DNA of 64,000 nt from Distichodus sexfasciatus (lineage: Eukaryota; Chordata; Actinopteri; Characiformes; Distichodontidae). This document shows, piece by piece, positions 1 through 13,337 of this stretch. The notes beneath the pieces were generated by a model. It was not told the origin of the DNA. It did no database searches and saw only the letters and a list, made by a program, of their open reading frames with translations. Position numbers and translations under genes: made by a program. Every line of letters starts with the position of its first letter. Within the stretch, counting starts at the first letter, position 1. The stretch lies in the NCBI GenBank assembly GCA_032718565.1, contig JAVGVS010000008.1, positions 2,913,579 through 2,977,578 of the forward strand, written 5' to 3'.

Positions 1-3000
1 TTTTTGGAGGAGCAGGTGGAACACATAAGAGAGGAGGTGAGATTCAGGAACAGGGTACGAGTACTAAAATCATAACAAATAGTTCCAGATTTCTGAGGGA
101 ATAACCAAAAAGTCATTTGCTTACACCACAGGTTAGGCTGCATTAACAAAACAGCTTTATTAGTGTGTGTGTGTGTGTGTTAAAGCAGGACCTGAGTTTT
201 CTCTACTGTGTTGTGCAGGTTTCTCAGCTGCGTCATGAGCTCTCTATGAAGGATGAGCTGCTGCAGTTCTACACCAGCGCAGCTGAAGAGAGTGAGGGAG
301 AGTCTGCCACCTCTACCCCGTGAGTTCTCTCTGCTCTCTCACGCCTTGTACTTGAATAGGAGATTCAGAAAAAAGTCATTTGAATTCTGCCGTCACTCAT
401 GAGCACTGCATTTATCATCTACTGTGTGCCACAGAGTTATCTATTTTAGGGTTCAAGTTTGTTAATTTACATAATATTTAGTAGTAACAAGCTGCACTAG
501 TGTATAAAGCAAGACATCGTGCTTGGAGCCACCATCTGTTACACAAGCTGTTGTTTGTCAGCTACAATGCTGATCTTCACGTCAGATATCTCGGGTGTCA
601 GTTAACTATTTCTGATCTATCAAAGACCAATGCTGAACATCGATATCCCCCTAAATATATTGAACTGCTGCGCCTTTATGATGTAGAGATGGTGCTAAAT
701 TCCTAAAGTAAACCATATAAGCTTTAAACTGCATTAGTCTGTCAAGATAACTAAACATCAGTTTTTCAGCAGTATCTGAAAAGCATGCAAATGTGAGGTG
801 TATTTTGAAGTGCAATGTTTGATGTTTTCTGATTTACACAGACAAAACATGCATGTCATAACGACAGGTGAATGAGGTAGAGCTCCCTGAGAGATCAGTT
901 TGTGTTGTTAGGAACTTCAAAAAGTTGAAGCGTCATGTCAAGTCTTATAGCCCGAGTCTCTCTGTTTTGGTCAGATGAAGCATTTACTCGATTTTAAGCA
1001 GAAGCCTCTGACCTTAATGTCCTGTAAACAACTGTTACCAAGTCAGGGCGTCTAAAGGTACTACGGTACTAGTAAAACATTGTAAGATGAGCCCAAGCTG
1101 TCATTGTACACATTCCCCTATTAAAAACCTGTCTTTGTCTATAATATTTGTTGGTCTACATCTTGCACTCATGCCCTGATACTCAGAATTCAGAGTTATT
1201 TTATTTGCTTGTGGTGGTGTTGAGTGATGCAGCAGACACATTAAAGGTCATTTTGGGTGAATTTCAGGATCCGACGAAATGACTCCTCACAGTCGGTGCC
1301 TAATTACTTCCCTCTGGACTCACTGCAGAAGAAGCTGAAAGACCTCGAGGAGGAAAACATTGTGCTGCGGTCTGAGGTGAGAAACTTGTGCTGATGTTAA
1401 TTTAATTTAGAGTGCAAGGCAGTGCTGCTGTATTAACCCCATCAAATTGAACTATATAAAGTGAAGTACGCTGTATTGGCTTCAGACTTTGTCCCAGTTT
1501 TGGTTGCATGTTTGGGTACAGCAGAGAGATGCCATCAGGGAGTTTAGGATGAAGCAATTAGGACATTTGCTCTGCTCTTTTTTAGGTAGTGTTTATATGT
1601 ATAAGATCAGCTCACTTTCACAGCTTGGATGGCTCTTAATGTAACTGTACTCGAGAGGTGATGTGTCCTACCGTCAGACGTCAGAGTAGGGGTGGAATTC
1701 CATACTTTACTAACCTAATACTCTCTGATACACATGGACTGGCACACAATGAGTACTTTTGTCCTCTATTATTAAGAGCAGATTCGTCCTAATATAATGA
1801 TATTTCTAGATCCTTGCTTAAGGATATCTTTGTATATTAAAGTATTTTATGAAGTATTTGTTTCAAATTGAAGTGTTCATGTATTGTAATGAAAAAAATC
1901 ATTTTAAACCGTTGTTTAAAAAAGAAAATCAGACGTCTGTGTTGACATAAAAAAAAAAACGTTTCATTGCTTTCTGCTTGTGTGTAGGCTTGTCATTTGG
2001 AGACAGAGACCATCTCCTATGAAGAAAAAGAGCAGCAGCTGGTTAATGACTGTGTGAAAGAGCTCAGTAAGTTCACCTGTCACACGACTACATCACTGCT
2101 GTATTTGCTTGAATCTGTTCTGATTTAAAGCTCCTCACTGTGTCCCTCATGTAGATATTCATAAGTATAATTAAGTCCCAATAAGTATCTACATAAAGAT
2201 GTATACCTCTTAGAGCATCAGTGTCTATCAGCATATCAACTACTGTGGTCAAACAAGGGTTACGAGATTCCTTAGTGAACTTGTGCAAAGGTTTAGTTAA
2301 TACTTAATCCTGGATGATCGATTTGTGCTGAATGTTCATTCTGTGTATTTAGTAAACGCTGGATTAATATATTTTTCAGCATATCAGTGATTACCTCAAA
2401 GATATCTGGACAGCCACAGCCTATAAACAACCCAGTGTTTAAATCAGAAATGAATATTCTTATTTTAAATTATGTTGAAATCAAGATTGAAGGTTAAATA
2501 TTCTTTATTGAATATAAACAGTTATACAATGTGTAGTGAAACCCTGCTCATTACTTTAAATAGAAGTTAGACAAAAAAAATTTTTTTTTAATTAAAAACT
2601 AAAAGCTGACATTATTATGTACACAGTAACTGTACGTTGTGTATATGTAGTATATCAATGTAGGGTAAAGTGCAATAACCATATTGTTGAGTAAGAACAG
2701 ATAATGGCAGGTGGGTCACACAATTAGAAGATAGATGTTTTTATTGTTATTTATGGCCGTTTTTGCATCTTCGTTTGAATGGAAAAAGTACATATTCATA
2801 AACAATACAATGGTGTGATCATTTGATTATTCTGCTTGTAAGTGGGGTCTAATTTCCTACAAATGTTGCCTTCGCTGACCTTTTTTTTGCCTTGCAGCAT
2901 TGTCTAACCGTGAACTTTGTCCTCCTTTGGAAAGCTTGCAGATGTGCCCTTTTTACACTGAGATTAAAGAATCAGACGCCAGATTTGTAAGATGGACTAA

Positions 3001-6000
3001 ATGTACTGTTGAACATAACCTTAGATTTTTCTTCCTCCCTCTCTCATAGGACATGCCAACCTGCAGATGTCGTCCCTGGCTGAGGAGCTGGCAAAGAAGA
3101 CAGAGGATGCCTCCAGGCAGCAGGAGGAGATCACACACCTGCTCTCTCAGATTGTCGACCTGCAGAAAAAAGCCAAATGTGTGAGTGTTGCTCTTTGTAA
3201 CCAAGATGCTGTGTTGCCTTTGTTCCCTTCATCCACAGTGGTGTAGCTGACGGTCTGGGTTGTGTGGATGTGTGTTTTGCAGTATGCAGTAGAGAATGAG
3301 GAGCTCACACAGCACCTGGGAGCTGCTAAAGATGCTCAGAGACAGCTCACCGCAGAGGTAATGCTGTTTAGACAGAACAGTAATCTTACGCAATTATTAT
3401 TAGAGAAACCTGAAGGATTTTGTGGACATTATGAGCTGGAGGCACTTTCTAGTCTCTCTCACCCTCTTTCTATCCCTCTCTCTCTCGGTAGCTGCGTGAG
3501 CTGGAGGATAAGTATGCAGAGTGTATGGAGATGTTGCATGAAGCTCAGGAGGAGCTGAAGAACTTCAGGAATAAGACGATGCCTCTTAGCACGCCTCGCC
3601 GCTTCCACTCTCTCGGCCTCTTCCCTATGGTGAGAGCGGCCGAGCTCAAGGGTAGCATAATTAAAGAGGTGGAAAAACTGACAATTATGTAACTTGCAAG
3701 CAAGTAGTGTGCATTTGATTGAGGCTTTATGGACTTACTACCATTTATTATATCTGAACTTCTACCTTCCTAATCTGCAGATTTCTATGAATGTTCAGTT
3801 CTTCTCTAAGGGCCTGTTTACACGTATGCTTTTATTTTTATAAACAAGTTTTTTATAAGTTTGGGCTTTCGTTAACCGGTATCCACAGAATCCAGCATTT
3901 GAAAAATCTTCACTTTGGGAGGTCCAAACGTATAAAAAATGTGTTTATAAAAATATACATGGCCAAAATCTGGAGTATGATTCTTGATTCTTCACATCTG
4001 TAAGCTGTCCAAAAAGCTATAAGACAAAGATAATTGTAAGACTAAATTGCAGAAAAGAAAATATAGTGAGTGAACACAATTTTTGCAAAATTGGACCACA
4101 GATATAAATATAAAACATATAATAATAACAAAGTGTAATAATCAAACGCTTGGTCCAGTTTGTATGCATGACTGACATTTTTATGTAAGTATATACACTT
4201 TCTGCTATTTTTAAATGTAGTCATACTGTATGTAGGCCTTTGTATAGACTGTCATTTGCATATTTGTGTGGAATCATGCAAACCTATTCTCAAATGTGGT
4301 GAGAGGGAAGGAATGAGCTTGTATTCTGTATTGTCCTTCAGTTGCGTGAGAAGTGCTGTTTGTAGTTTGAGATGTATCTGCTAATATAACTGAGTAACAT
4401 AAATCCACAAGAAGCATTGTTCCTATAATAACCTTGTATTTGTTTGTGTAACAGGACTCCTTAGCTGCTGAAATTGAAGGGACCATGCGGAAAGAGATTC
4501 AGATGGCTGACCCAGAAGTGGAAGAACAGAGGTATCCAAAATTCCCCGACACACTTTTTTCCACCTTATCTCTCGGTTCAAATCGGTTAGTATATTTCAG
4601 CGGACATTTGAGATGGAGTGTTGCAGTGTTAAACTTAGCAGCCACTATAGGCTTAGACGTTTTAGTGTACTTTAGTCATGCAAAAAATAATTACATTTTA
4701 GTCAGCTGTTAGTCATCATTTTTAGTTGAAACATTCCCTCTCCTTAAACATCGTCGTACTCTGTGTTTCACTTGCTCTTTGATGTTAGCACCCTACATTA
4801 AGCCAACCAATGTTAGCCTGTGTGTCAGAGAAAAAAACATCTTCAAGTCGTATTTTAAGACCATCACAATCTGTATGGCTGGGGTTCAATCTGCACACGT
4901 CTCATAACTGATGTAACCAATGATAGGGATTTGTTGCTTAAATAATATTGACAGACAAACTAGATGCATATTGAATTTCCAACAGTCCACGTGTATTCAT
5001 ATTACTCCTGGCTCATCTCATTAACAAAAACAAATATGCATTTCCTCACAGCTTTACTACCAAATATCTCTTATAGCTCATCAAAGTCCAATTATGGGAT
5101 AATAGCCCCTTGATAAACATCAACACTGCTGTCTTGAGAATACAAAATACAGAATGTATATTTATTTCATGTCTGTTTTAGATTTAGATGTTTTGGGGCA
5201 GTTGGTAGCATAACGGTTAGGGCATTCGCTCTGTCATGTGAAAGCTGCCGATTTGAATCCTGGACCAGTAAAGGTACCACTGAGGTACTCATGAGCAAGT
5301 CACCGTCCACAAACACCGTTTCCCGGGCACTGCCCTCTGCTCCTTCATGGATGGGTCCAATGCAGAGGTCACATTTCATTGTGGTACACTGTGTGATGCT
5401 GTGCTGTGGTGTGTGTTAACAATGACAAATAATCACTCACTACCATTTTCACTTTCATTAGACACCTAACATAGTGTGTTTGGGGTATGGATATTTTTCT
5501 CCAGGTTACACCCGAAACGTGTTTTCCAGACCGTGCGTAACGTCAACCAGACAGTTCGGCAGCGCTCCATGGGTCCCTCTCCCTTGAACATCCCGGGGTC
5601 CAACCAGACGTCGTGTTTAAATTCTGGGCGGTCCAGCTGTCTCAGCACCCCCAGGTCCAGTGTGTATGGGGGAGAGGGGAGCATCATGGACAACCGCACT
5701 AACAGCCTCATGCTGGAGATCCAGTCTCCACTGGAGGGGTGAGTTCCTGAGCCTTTTTTTTTTTTGCATCATATGTGGGATGAAGGTGGGCTGGTGGTAG
5801 TGTTCTTGCCTCTGGAGGTTGTGGGTTCAAACCCTACCTCCAGCACTACCACTGTTGGGCCCCTGCGTTGTGCCGGAGAGTTGCTCGGGATAAGACTGTC
5901 CGGTAAATCTGAAACGTAAAGGCAGATCCTAAGACCTGAGATCCTGAGGCAGATCTTGAGGTAACCAGAGTGACAGCACTATGTATAGTTCATTTAGATG

Positions 6001-9000
6001 CCGTTCATTAAATGCTGTGAATGCTAATTTAACAATACGTGGGCTCAGACCTATCCTGAAGTTGCATTAGGGAGATATTGATTGATTTTGTTGTTGTTCT
6101 CCAATTTGTACTTTCAGCTCTGACTTCTCGAACAAGAAGCCTGGCACCCCTGGCACGCCCGGTTCCCGCGACCTGGAGGCGGCACTGCGACGGCTTTCCC
6201 TACGCCGCGACAACTACCTGAGTGAGCGACGTTTCTTCGAGGAGGAGCGGGAGCGCAAACTGCTGGCCCTGGCTGAGGAGAAGAACGAGCCAGCGTACGG
6301 AAGGAGGGAGTGCGACAGCGAGAGTGAAAGAGGCGGCTCGCTCACTCCAGCAGACAGCATCCTGTCCCTGGGCACCCTCCACTCGGTCTACTCGGTGTAC
6401 AGCAGCCGCTCCTACCTGCCCGAGAAGCTGCAGATCGTCAAGCCTCTGGAAGGTGACCGTGTGGAAGGCAGGCCGCTGGCTCTGCTGCTCTTAGATTCTC
6501 TCTGGGCTCTCATGCACCAGCACGCTGACGGTCTCTCCACGCAGCACTCATTCTATTTCAGGCATGCGCAGCCACGATGCTGGTTCGAGATTTAGCCTCA
6601 CAGTGCTTATTAATGTTTTTTTTTTTCTGCAGCGCCACCCTGTGATAGACAAGAATATTTTTCTAGTCTTTAAAAAACGAAACAAATAAGTTATTCTGTA
6701 GATAAATTGTGCGTTCAAGACTCTACTTCCGACATATATTAAGTTGACTTTCTCAGTAAAAATGACTTTAAAACCAGCCCCTTGAGACGAAAAAAAACAC
6801 CTGAGTTGCTGCTGTGAAATTTCCACTCTTGGCTTAATTTCAGTGTCATTCATTTGCCGTATCACCCCCCCACTTTGGGAACCACTGGTCTATCATAACC
6901 CTGTCTGACTTAGAAGAGTGTGACAAAACATTTAGCAAATGCACTTTATAGCTGTAATATTTTCAAAATATGGTTGATTATGTAGAATTTTGTTAGCTAG
7001 TGGTGTGTTCTCATGAATGCACCTCGCATCGCAAGTTTTAGAGGGACATGAATCTCTCAGAAATATTTTTATTTTTAGTAGGAAGCAATATCATGTGAAA
7101 GAGTTTATTATGTGAACAGAGATTCTTGCACTTTTTCAGCTATATTCAAATCGACTAAAAATGGCCAAAACTTCAATATTTCTTAATTTTCAATTAATCA
7201 GAATATATTTCTTTCCATTTTAGAATGTCAGAGAGTAAAAAATAACTATAGAAACATAAATGACAGTTCGGTTTATTAAAAATGATGGAAATTAAATAGT
7301 TGTTTTATCCGATTAGTCTAAATAATAGAAAAAATAATCGGTTTCTTGTTCAGATGACGCACGTATGAAAATGTGGCCTCTTTCTCTCCTCTCATGTCTG
7401 CCTGCCTGCCGCCCCTGCCCCCCACCACACGGTGCCAACTTTACTCAAACTGAGGCGTTCAAACTCCTTTAATGCCAGCAAAAAAGTCTTATTCCCAGAA
7501 ACAACAGTGACAATGCTGCCTCCTGCTGGTTTTTAAGAATAATGCTGGAAGAACAGAAAAATAATATTTTGAAGTTTTCTGTTGTCGTCATGACTTACTC
7601 TCACTTTGGTTAGGTGGATTTTTTTCATTTTCATTAGAATTTCTCCTTTCCTTCATTCACTATCTGTTCAGTCCTCCTGTGTTTTCTGTTGCTTTCTATT
7701 TGAACTTTAAGTTTGTTTCCTTGTCTTTCAGTCTGTTTTTAATTTCTCAAATAAATTATTCATTAATTTCCTCACCTCCCTCCTTTTCTCTTTCTTTCTG
7801 CCCCTAACTTTTGCTACTAACCCTCAAGACCAGTACACGCAAAATCAGTGTTTACTTATCTGCATTTTCAAGTTTTCTGTTCAGGGCTTTAAGTAAGATT
7901 TTGACAGGTCTAATAATAGAATTGCACAAAATGTCTCACTTAATTGCTAATTTAGCACACTGTAAATAAGATGAATTTATGTTTAATACATGTTTAGACT
8001 TTTTAGCATTAAAATATTGGAGTCGTATGGCCAATTTCCCAGTCGTGGATTAAACCTATTCCTAGACTGACCTAGCAAGAAACCAGCCCATAGTGTATTA
8101 AGTCTGTACTTGGTCTTGGTTATTTCCTGACCAGGTGACTCCCCAAGTAGGATAGAAACCCTTCCGACACGCCAGGCCACTCCAGAGCTGTAATCCGCTT
8201 CAGCACCACACAGAGATTGTAAAGGTAGCAGGGTGTTTCAGACCAGTGAAGGTTAAAGTAAGAATAGTAAGAACCGGTTTTATAGGATTTGAAGAAATTT
8301 AGTTACAATTAGACATTTCATTCGAATTATGTTTAGCGTTTAGCAGTACTCTTGAGTATGATCAGACGGCAAAAGTTCACTGGCAGCTCAACGATTACTT
8401 TGCTCTTCACCACAGTATCATAAATGCTATACCTTAAATTGACATGTATTGAATATACAACAGGCAGCTGTATTTCTGGAAAGCATTGTAAACAATTCTA
8501 ATAAATTTAGGTTTTATTTAATAATTCTAATAACCACTTTAAAAGCTACTAAAGCTTTTTATTCATGCTTTCTACACGTTGCACAGCTATGTCTGAATAA
8601 CACAACAGTTTTACGGCTTTAGTATACTTGAATTTTCTTTCCCACTTATTTAATCTCTTCTCTGTGTCTGTTTCTTCTCAGGCTCTGCCACCCTGCATGC
8701 ATGGCAGCAGCTAGCCCAACCTAACCTGGGTGGCATTCTGGACGCCCGGCCGGGGGTGGTAACCAAGGGCTTCCGTCCTCTACAGCTGGACTTCGAGGAG
8801 GTGTATCAGTTCACAGACTTGGAGGAGGACGAGCCAGGTGATGTTCAGCACTCTCGCCCCACTCTATCTACCTCAGGCCTGGGCTCACTGCCCTGTTCGC
8901 CCACCTCCCATCGCCCGTATAACCAGGAGGAGGGGCGCAGAGGAGGGCTGAGGGGAAAAGCAGGGGCCTCTGGGGAAGAGCTGGAACTGCAGCAGAAATC

Positions 9001-12000
9001 GGCAAATGAAGAGGAAGAGGAGGAGGAGAAGGAGGAGGAGGTGTCATCTGGTGAGGGAACATCTTAACGCCGGTCCAGGTGGACGTGGTCCATCACAGAC
9101 ACCAACCACGTCCACCTCACTGCCCATATCCAAAGCGCCAGTGGAAGGCATATGGAATACACGTTTTTGTCATGGCTCGATCATCCCTCACTACACAGGC
9201 CGGCACACACCCACATCACAGCACCATGCTCAAAACTACCTCATCCCAGCCTGATGTGTGCTGCCATACTTGTTCTGAGTATAGTGACTTTTTATTTTTT
9301 TACATACTTCCTCTCTGCTTCCTTCGGTGGATCTTTGTCTGATTTGCTGCTCAGGGAGGCGTTTCTTGTGCTCTGAAGGATGAGAAAAGAGTCTGTGGGA
9401 AGGAAAAGATGTTCAGATGTATTATGATATTAAGTTGTTCAGACCAAAAACACAAAGCTGGATTATTTTTGGATTGGCAGACTAATCTTAAAATAACATT
9501 TTAAGATAAAGATGGCTCTGGTTTTCCATTGGCATCCTAGATTAAGATTAAGATTAAGATTTTGTCTTGATTTTAATTTGTGTTTTTTCTCCCAACTTTT
9601 ATATTTTAATACGCATGGTTTTGTGTCGCTCCCACAGAGTTTGTTCTCTTCCCCAGCACCTATCTGATTAATTCTTCCTTAATTTGCCAGCTGTCCAGTA
9701 TGCGGTGGAAACTGGAAATTCTAGCAGATATAAAAGGGCATCTTAAATAAATGCATTATATCAGAGAAGCAAATGTTTGACCTCACGAGTCCAGCATATA
9801 GAAAGGCTGCAGAGTAAAGTCTTTCTTTATGTGTAACCGTACACGAATACACACACACACACACACTCCTCTAAGTGAGTCTCAAAACTGGCTGAAGTCC
9901 AAAAGGGATAAAAATTGTAATGTGTTTAACAGACACGTGTCAGAGTTCTATTAAAAACTCACATGACTGAGAGAGCTGATCCTCAGTCTGTGAAGAGCAG
10001 GTCATGTAATCACACGCACACACACATGCACATACACACACACACACACAGCGGCAGAATGCACACCACACCCCCTTTTTAATTCATACACGCACACAGA
10101 ATACTATTTGATGGTACATTTTAGTTTCTGCATGCTTTACAAACTTCAAATCAAGTCTGTCTACTCCTACATCCAGCCTATTATTCTGTCCTATTGTGTG
10201 AAACCCCTTAAAACTGCATCAGGATTGATGGGAGCCTAATTACTCAAATCAGGGGCGTTCTAAAAATTCTAAGCTGTAAATTAAGTGAATTTTGGGATGT
10301 GGTGGTGGTGGTCTGTTGGAAGGATGTTCACCTATGAACTAAGACATCATATATTTCAGTCCATCTCTGTCCAACTACCAAAATTTCCACCAAAGCCTTT
10401 ACTCCAAGTTGTTCCAGGAAAACTGACCCTGCAATTAGGAAATGATCTCTCCTATATGCCATAAATGTAAATACAAATTTTGTGCAGTGGTGGTTTGGAT
10501 ACCCTGGACCAAAAGACCTTGGGTGTGAATCCCACCTCCAGCACTACCATCACTGGGTCCCTGAGCAAGTCCACGAGCAAGTTGCTCAAAGGAGACAGGC
10601 TCTATAATTAGGAGATGGAAGTCGCTCTGTATGAGAGCAAATGTCATAAATGTAAAAACTAATTTTATATCATTCCTGATGCATTTTAACCCCTTCTGGT
10701 GTGTGGGTGTTTGTGTGGGAGTTAATGAGCTTCCAATGTGTATTAATGTGTTCCTCTCCTCTCTTGCCGTCCCCAGTGCATTTCCCTGGTAAATGTATGT
10801 CTCACACTAGTTCCACCTACACCTTCACTAACTGCCGGATTCTGCACCCTTCGGATGAGCTGACAAGAGTAACACCCAGGTGAGCCTCGCACTACCTATT
10901 TTTCACCACTAGATGATGCTTTACACTTATAAATCTCTGTATCCAGCGCAGCATTAATTTTATGTGCTTGAGTATTGGTTCCTAAAGGTTCTTTTTTTGG
11001 CAAAGGGCTCTCCTTATGGAAATAAGAATATTCACAGCCCCATTTTCTGCCTCATTTGTGCTTTCAGTCATTTAAGTCCAGTTTTAAACACTCTTCAAGC
11101 AAGCCGCCACATGTATATCTCAAAAAGACGCAGACAGCAAAAATGCTATTAAAAAAATCCAATCAGACAAACATCTTTTTATTGCTATTTCAGCAGGTTG
11201 GAAACATATACATACACAGTTGTATGGAAAAAGAAACTTCAATACCAAGTAGAACAGCGTTTGTAGTGTAAATAGGCTTTAGATGTAGAAAAATAAAAAG
11301 TAATAGAATAAGTACCTTCCCTTGCGAAGACCCTACGCCAACTATACCATCCAATCATAGTCTGTCCTCTGGGAACCCCTCCAAAAGATGAGGATCCGCC
11401 CACAGGCAAACATCTTTGTTGGAGGTACCAGTGGAAGTTTGGGCCATATTTGGTAATACAATTAATTTTCATTACTAGTTTTCATCATATTTACTCAAAA
11501 TAGCATTTTAAAATGACTTTAAATGACTTTGATCAAGAGCTTAATCAACATCCACAAATTTGGGGTTTCGTGACCCCACTTTGGGAACCACTGCACTAGA
11601 GCAAACCTTTTAAAAATATGAGATTCTGTTTGAAATGTTGATTATTCTTATTACTTAATAAACCATATTAATTATTAAAAAATTAGGTTCACTGGGCACA
11701 ACATGAGTAGTATGCAATACAACCTTTTTTGACAGATATATTGATATGTAACTGGGAGGTGTGACAGCAACACAAGACATGTGGTTGGCTCTCTGCAGAT
11801 CCTGTGCTGATGTTGAGGAAGAGGTGGTGGTGGTTGAGGAGGAGGATGGCACACTGTACCATATTGTTTTAAGGGGAGGCTTAGAGCAGGCTCTATGAGC
11901 TGTGTCCACTCGGGTGAGAGGTGTCATTACGACCTCAGCATGACAGGTTACAGGCATTTAGACATGCCTTTCTAACCAAAAACAGCACCACACTAACCCT

Positions 12001-13255
12001 CTAATTCCCCTAAAGGTGGCACTAGCAGCTTAACAAGGTTTAATGAAAGACTTGGTGTGGTTGTTCTTAGTGTGTCGTTACTCTGAAGGTAAATAAACTA
12101 ATTATGGACAATCTTAGCTTAGGTGTGAACACGACATTGATGAACAAAGAATGATGCATGCAGTTTTATTGGCTGCTGTGTGAATCTGCAAAGCATTATG
12201 TAACAGTAATTGATGGAAATGAGCGTGAATAAGTGTGTGAACAAACATTTTAGTGAGTGTGTGGGGAGTCTGCAGCAGGCTGTGCCAAATTTGGCATACG
12301 GTGCTAATTCAAAGGCAGAGATTGGCTGCTTTTGTCAGCCTTGATTATAAAAATAGTAAACTTTTTTTCAATAATCAAGCGCAATAAAAGCAGCCAATTT
12401 TGGCAAAAAGATTCCAATTCATTGGCTTCTTTTATCAAGTTTGATTTATAAAAAGATTAATCCGTTTTTCTCTATCCCAGTTTGATGGGGGCGGGTCCCT
12501 CACTGGTCTCCTGCGTGAAGTCCAGCAATAGCTTGCGCTCAACTCCAGTCTCCACCCCCTGCACGCCCCGCCGCCTCAGCCTGGCCGAGAGCTTCACCAA
12601 CCTGCGCGACCACACCAAGACCACCAGCACCTCCCTTGGCCTGGTGCGCCTCTTGCAGGAGAGGGGCATCTCTGCCGCTGTCTACAACCCCCACAGCTGG
12701 GACCGGGCTGAAAGCTCCCTCGCCTCTGAACCTGAGTTCTCTTCTTCTGCCTCTGGTCTAGCGGTTCCTGCCGCTTTGGGCTTAAACACGCTCCCCTCCA
12801 CGCCTCCCAACTCCCCCACCAGATCCAAACCCAGCAGCCCTGTGCTGCCGGTGGACTTCAGCCCCTCTGACCCACCCTACGAGAACTTCCTGGCCTCGCG
12901 ACCAGCCAGTTCCATTCTGAAGGAGATGCGCGGGTCAGACGCCAAAGCTCGCTCGGACTCCCACTGCCAGACGGAGGTGAGCGTTCAGAACCTTCGCCTG
13001 GTCGACAAGGTGAAGCGCTTCAGCCTAGGCCCCAGAGCGGTGACCCCAGGGCCCATGCTGGGGCTGACCAGGTCTCATTTTGGGGCCCCTCCGGGTGTAA
13101 CCAGCCCCATAGGAGGACTGCCAGGAATTCGCCGGAACCGAAGTTACCCAGTGATGGTAGGGGCCAGTATGGCGATGAAGGGCCCAGGACCTACTGCTGA
13201 AGACTTGCTGTTGGCCTCAGAGCCTTCCAGAAAGACTAGCCTCAATGAGGAGTAA
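1..13255 (+). CDS. trak1: trak1, trafficking kinesin-binding protein 1 (3' part, 13 exons, 5' end outside window)
   Basis: Adaptor that links mitochondria (through Miro GTPases) to kinesin-1 and dynein. Exons: 1-36, 219-319, 1268-1376, 1988-2066, 3050-3180, 3283-3357, 3492-3629, 4455-4531, 5505-5738, 6118-6452, 8682-9050, 10777-10879, 12481-13255. They total 2562 nt, exactly 854 codons including TAA, with every junction GT/AG and in phase. The first part is the HAP1_N coiled coil (for example LSMKDELLQFYTSAAEES, DLEEENIVLRSE, AAKDAQRQLTAELRELEDKY), followed by the Milton/TRAK region (KKPGTPGTPGS, LRRLSLRRDNYLSERRFFEE, SSRSYLPEKLQIVKPLEG). The C-terminal exon holds STPCTPRRLSLAESFTN, RLLQERGISAAVYNP and GIRRNRSYPVMVG, which favour TRAK1 over TRAK2. 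An acidic run of seven and then three Glu ends exon 8682-9050 and looks like a lineage-specific insertion. The codons before the window are missing, so the start is not seen. Which teleost paralogue (a or b) cannot be decided here. Confidence 0.96.
163..180. repeat. (GT)n microsatellite in trak1 intron
   Basis: Nine perfect GT units, about 40 nt upstream of the acceptor of the exon at 219. No function inferred. Confidence 0.9.
5195..5460 (+). mobile_element. tRNA-derived SINE, family A, copy 1 (trak1 intron)
   Basis: Begins with a tRNA-like head (A-box-like TTGGTAGCATAACGG, B-box-like GATTTGAATCC) and ends in a conserved tail containing AGGTCACATTT, CACTGTGTG and CAAATAATCACTCAC. Four other copies in the window share the whole arrangement, which is the main evidence. 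It lies in the intron before the exon at 5505 and ends about 45 nt upstream of it. Confidence 0.8.
5787..5960 (+). mobile_element. tRNA-derived SINE, family B, copy 1 (trak1 intron)
   Basis: tRNA-like head with GGTGGTAGTG and a B-box-like GGTTCAAACCC, followed by CTCCAGCACTACCA, then a body that includes GAGTTGCTCGGGATAAGACTG. The same CTCCAGCACTACCA block recurs at about 10531. It is distinct from family A. Confidence 0.65.
6453..8681. other. long trak1 intron with transposon remnant
   Basis: A 2.2 kb intron between two trak1 coding exons. No coding exon was recognised in it. A hAT-like terminal fragment lies near 6866-6892. A CTCF-like motif with one mismatch (reverse complement CCAGCAGGAGGC) is at 7518-7529. 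The rest is AT-rich and shows nothing I can name. Confidence 0.6.
6866..6892. mobile_element. hAT-like terminal inverted repeat fragment
   Basis: The string CACTTTGGGAACCACTG matches the reverse complement of the CAGTGGTTCCCAAAGTG end typical of hAT/Charlie-type elements. A near-identical end occurs at 11577-11593. The opposite terminus was not identified, so the extent of the element is unknown. Confidence 0.4.
9840..10060. repeat. clustered (CA)n microsatellites in trak1 intron
   Basis: Interrupted CA tracts at about 9849-9867 and 10012-10050, in the intron between the exons ending at 9050 and starting at 10777. They are simple sequence with no inferred role. Confidence 0.8.
10296..10665 (+). 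mobile_element. tRNA-derived SINE, family B, two tandem copies (trak1 intron)
   Basis: Two successive copies. The first runs about 10296-10478 and ends ATGCCATAAATGTAAATAC. The second runs about 10482-10665, has the B-box-like GGTGTGAATCCC and CTCCAGCACTACCATC, and ends TGTCATAAATGTAAAAAC. The shared endings define the 3' tail of the family. The first copy is more diverged. Confidence 0.6.
11577..11593. mobile_element. hAT-like terminal inverted repeat fragment
   Basis: CACTTTGGGAACCACTG is identical to the end seen near 6870. The upstream limit is unclear; the preceding few hundred bases are AT-rich non-coding intron. Confidence 0.4.
12321..12398. repeat. imperfect inverted repeat (28-nt arms) in the last trak1 intron
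   Basis: Arms 12321-12348 and 12371-12398 are reverse complements at about 23 of 28 positions (both read ATTGGCTGCTTTT inward from the outside), with a 22-nt loop. A third, direct partial copy starts at 12421 (ATTGGCTTCTTTTATCAAG). The acceptor of the last exon lies at 12480. Confidence 0.7.
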
Positions 13256-13331
13256 ATGATGCCTTTCTTTTTTCGTTGTTTCTTTTTTGTCCCCATGCTT
13301 TCTCTCTCTGCAGTCTCTCTGTACATACAAA

Positions 13332-13337
13332 AATAAA
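13332..13337 (+). terminator. candidate trak1 poly(A) signal
   Basis: AATAAA lies about 75 nt after the trak1 stop codon. Further AATAAA copies occur near 13988 and 14005, so a longer 3'UTR is equally possible. Inference only; no transcript evidence. Confidence 0.4.

Noticed and set aside
5195..5290. Possible functional tRNA genes at SINE heads (here and at 26760, 45213, 48300)
   Set aside because: A and B boxes are present but the sequences do not form a full cloverleaf and are followed by conserved SINE bodies.
4532..5504. Possible U12-type intron in trak1 (donor GTATCC)
   Set aside because: The donor lacks the full GTATCCTT and there is no TTCCTTAAC-like branch site close to the acceptor.
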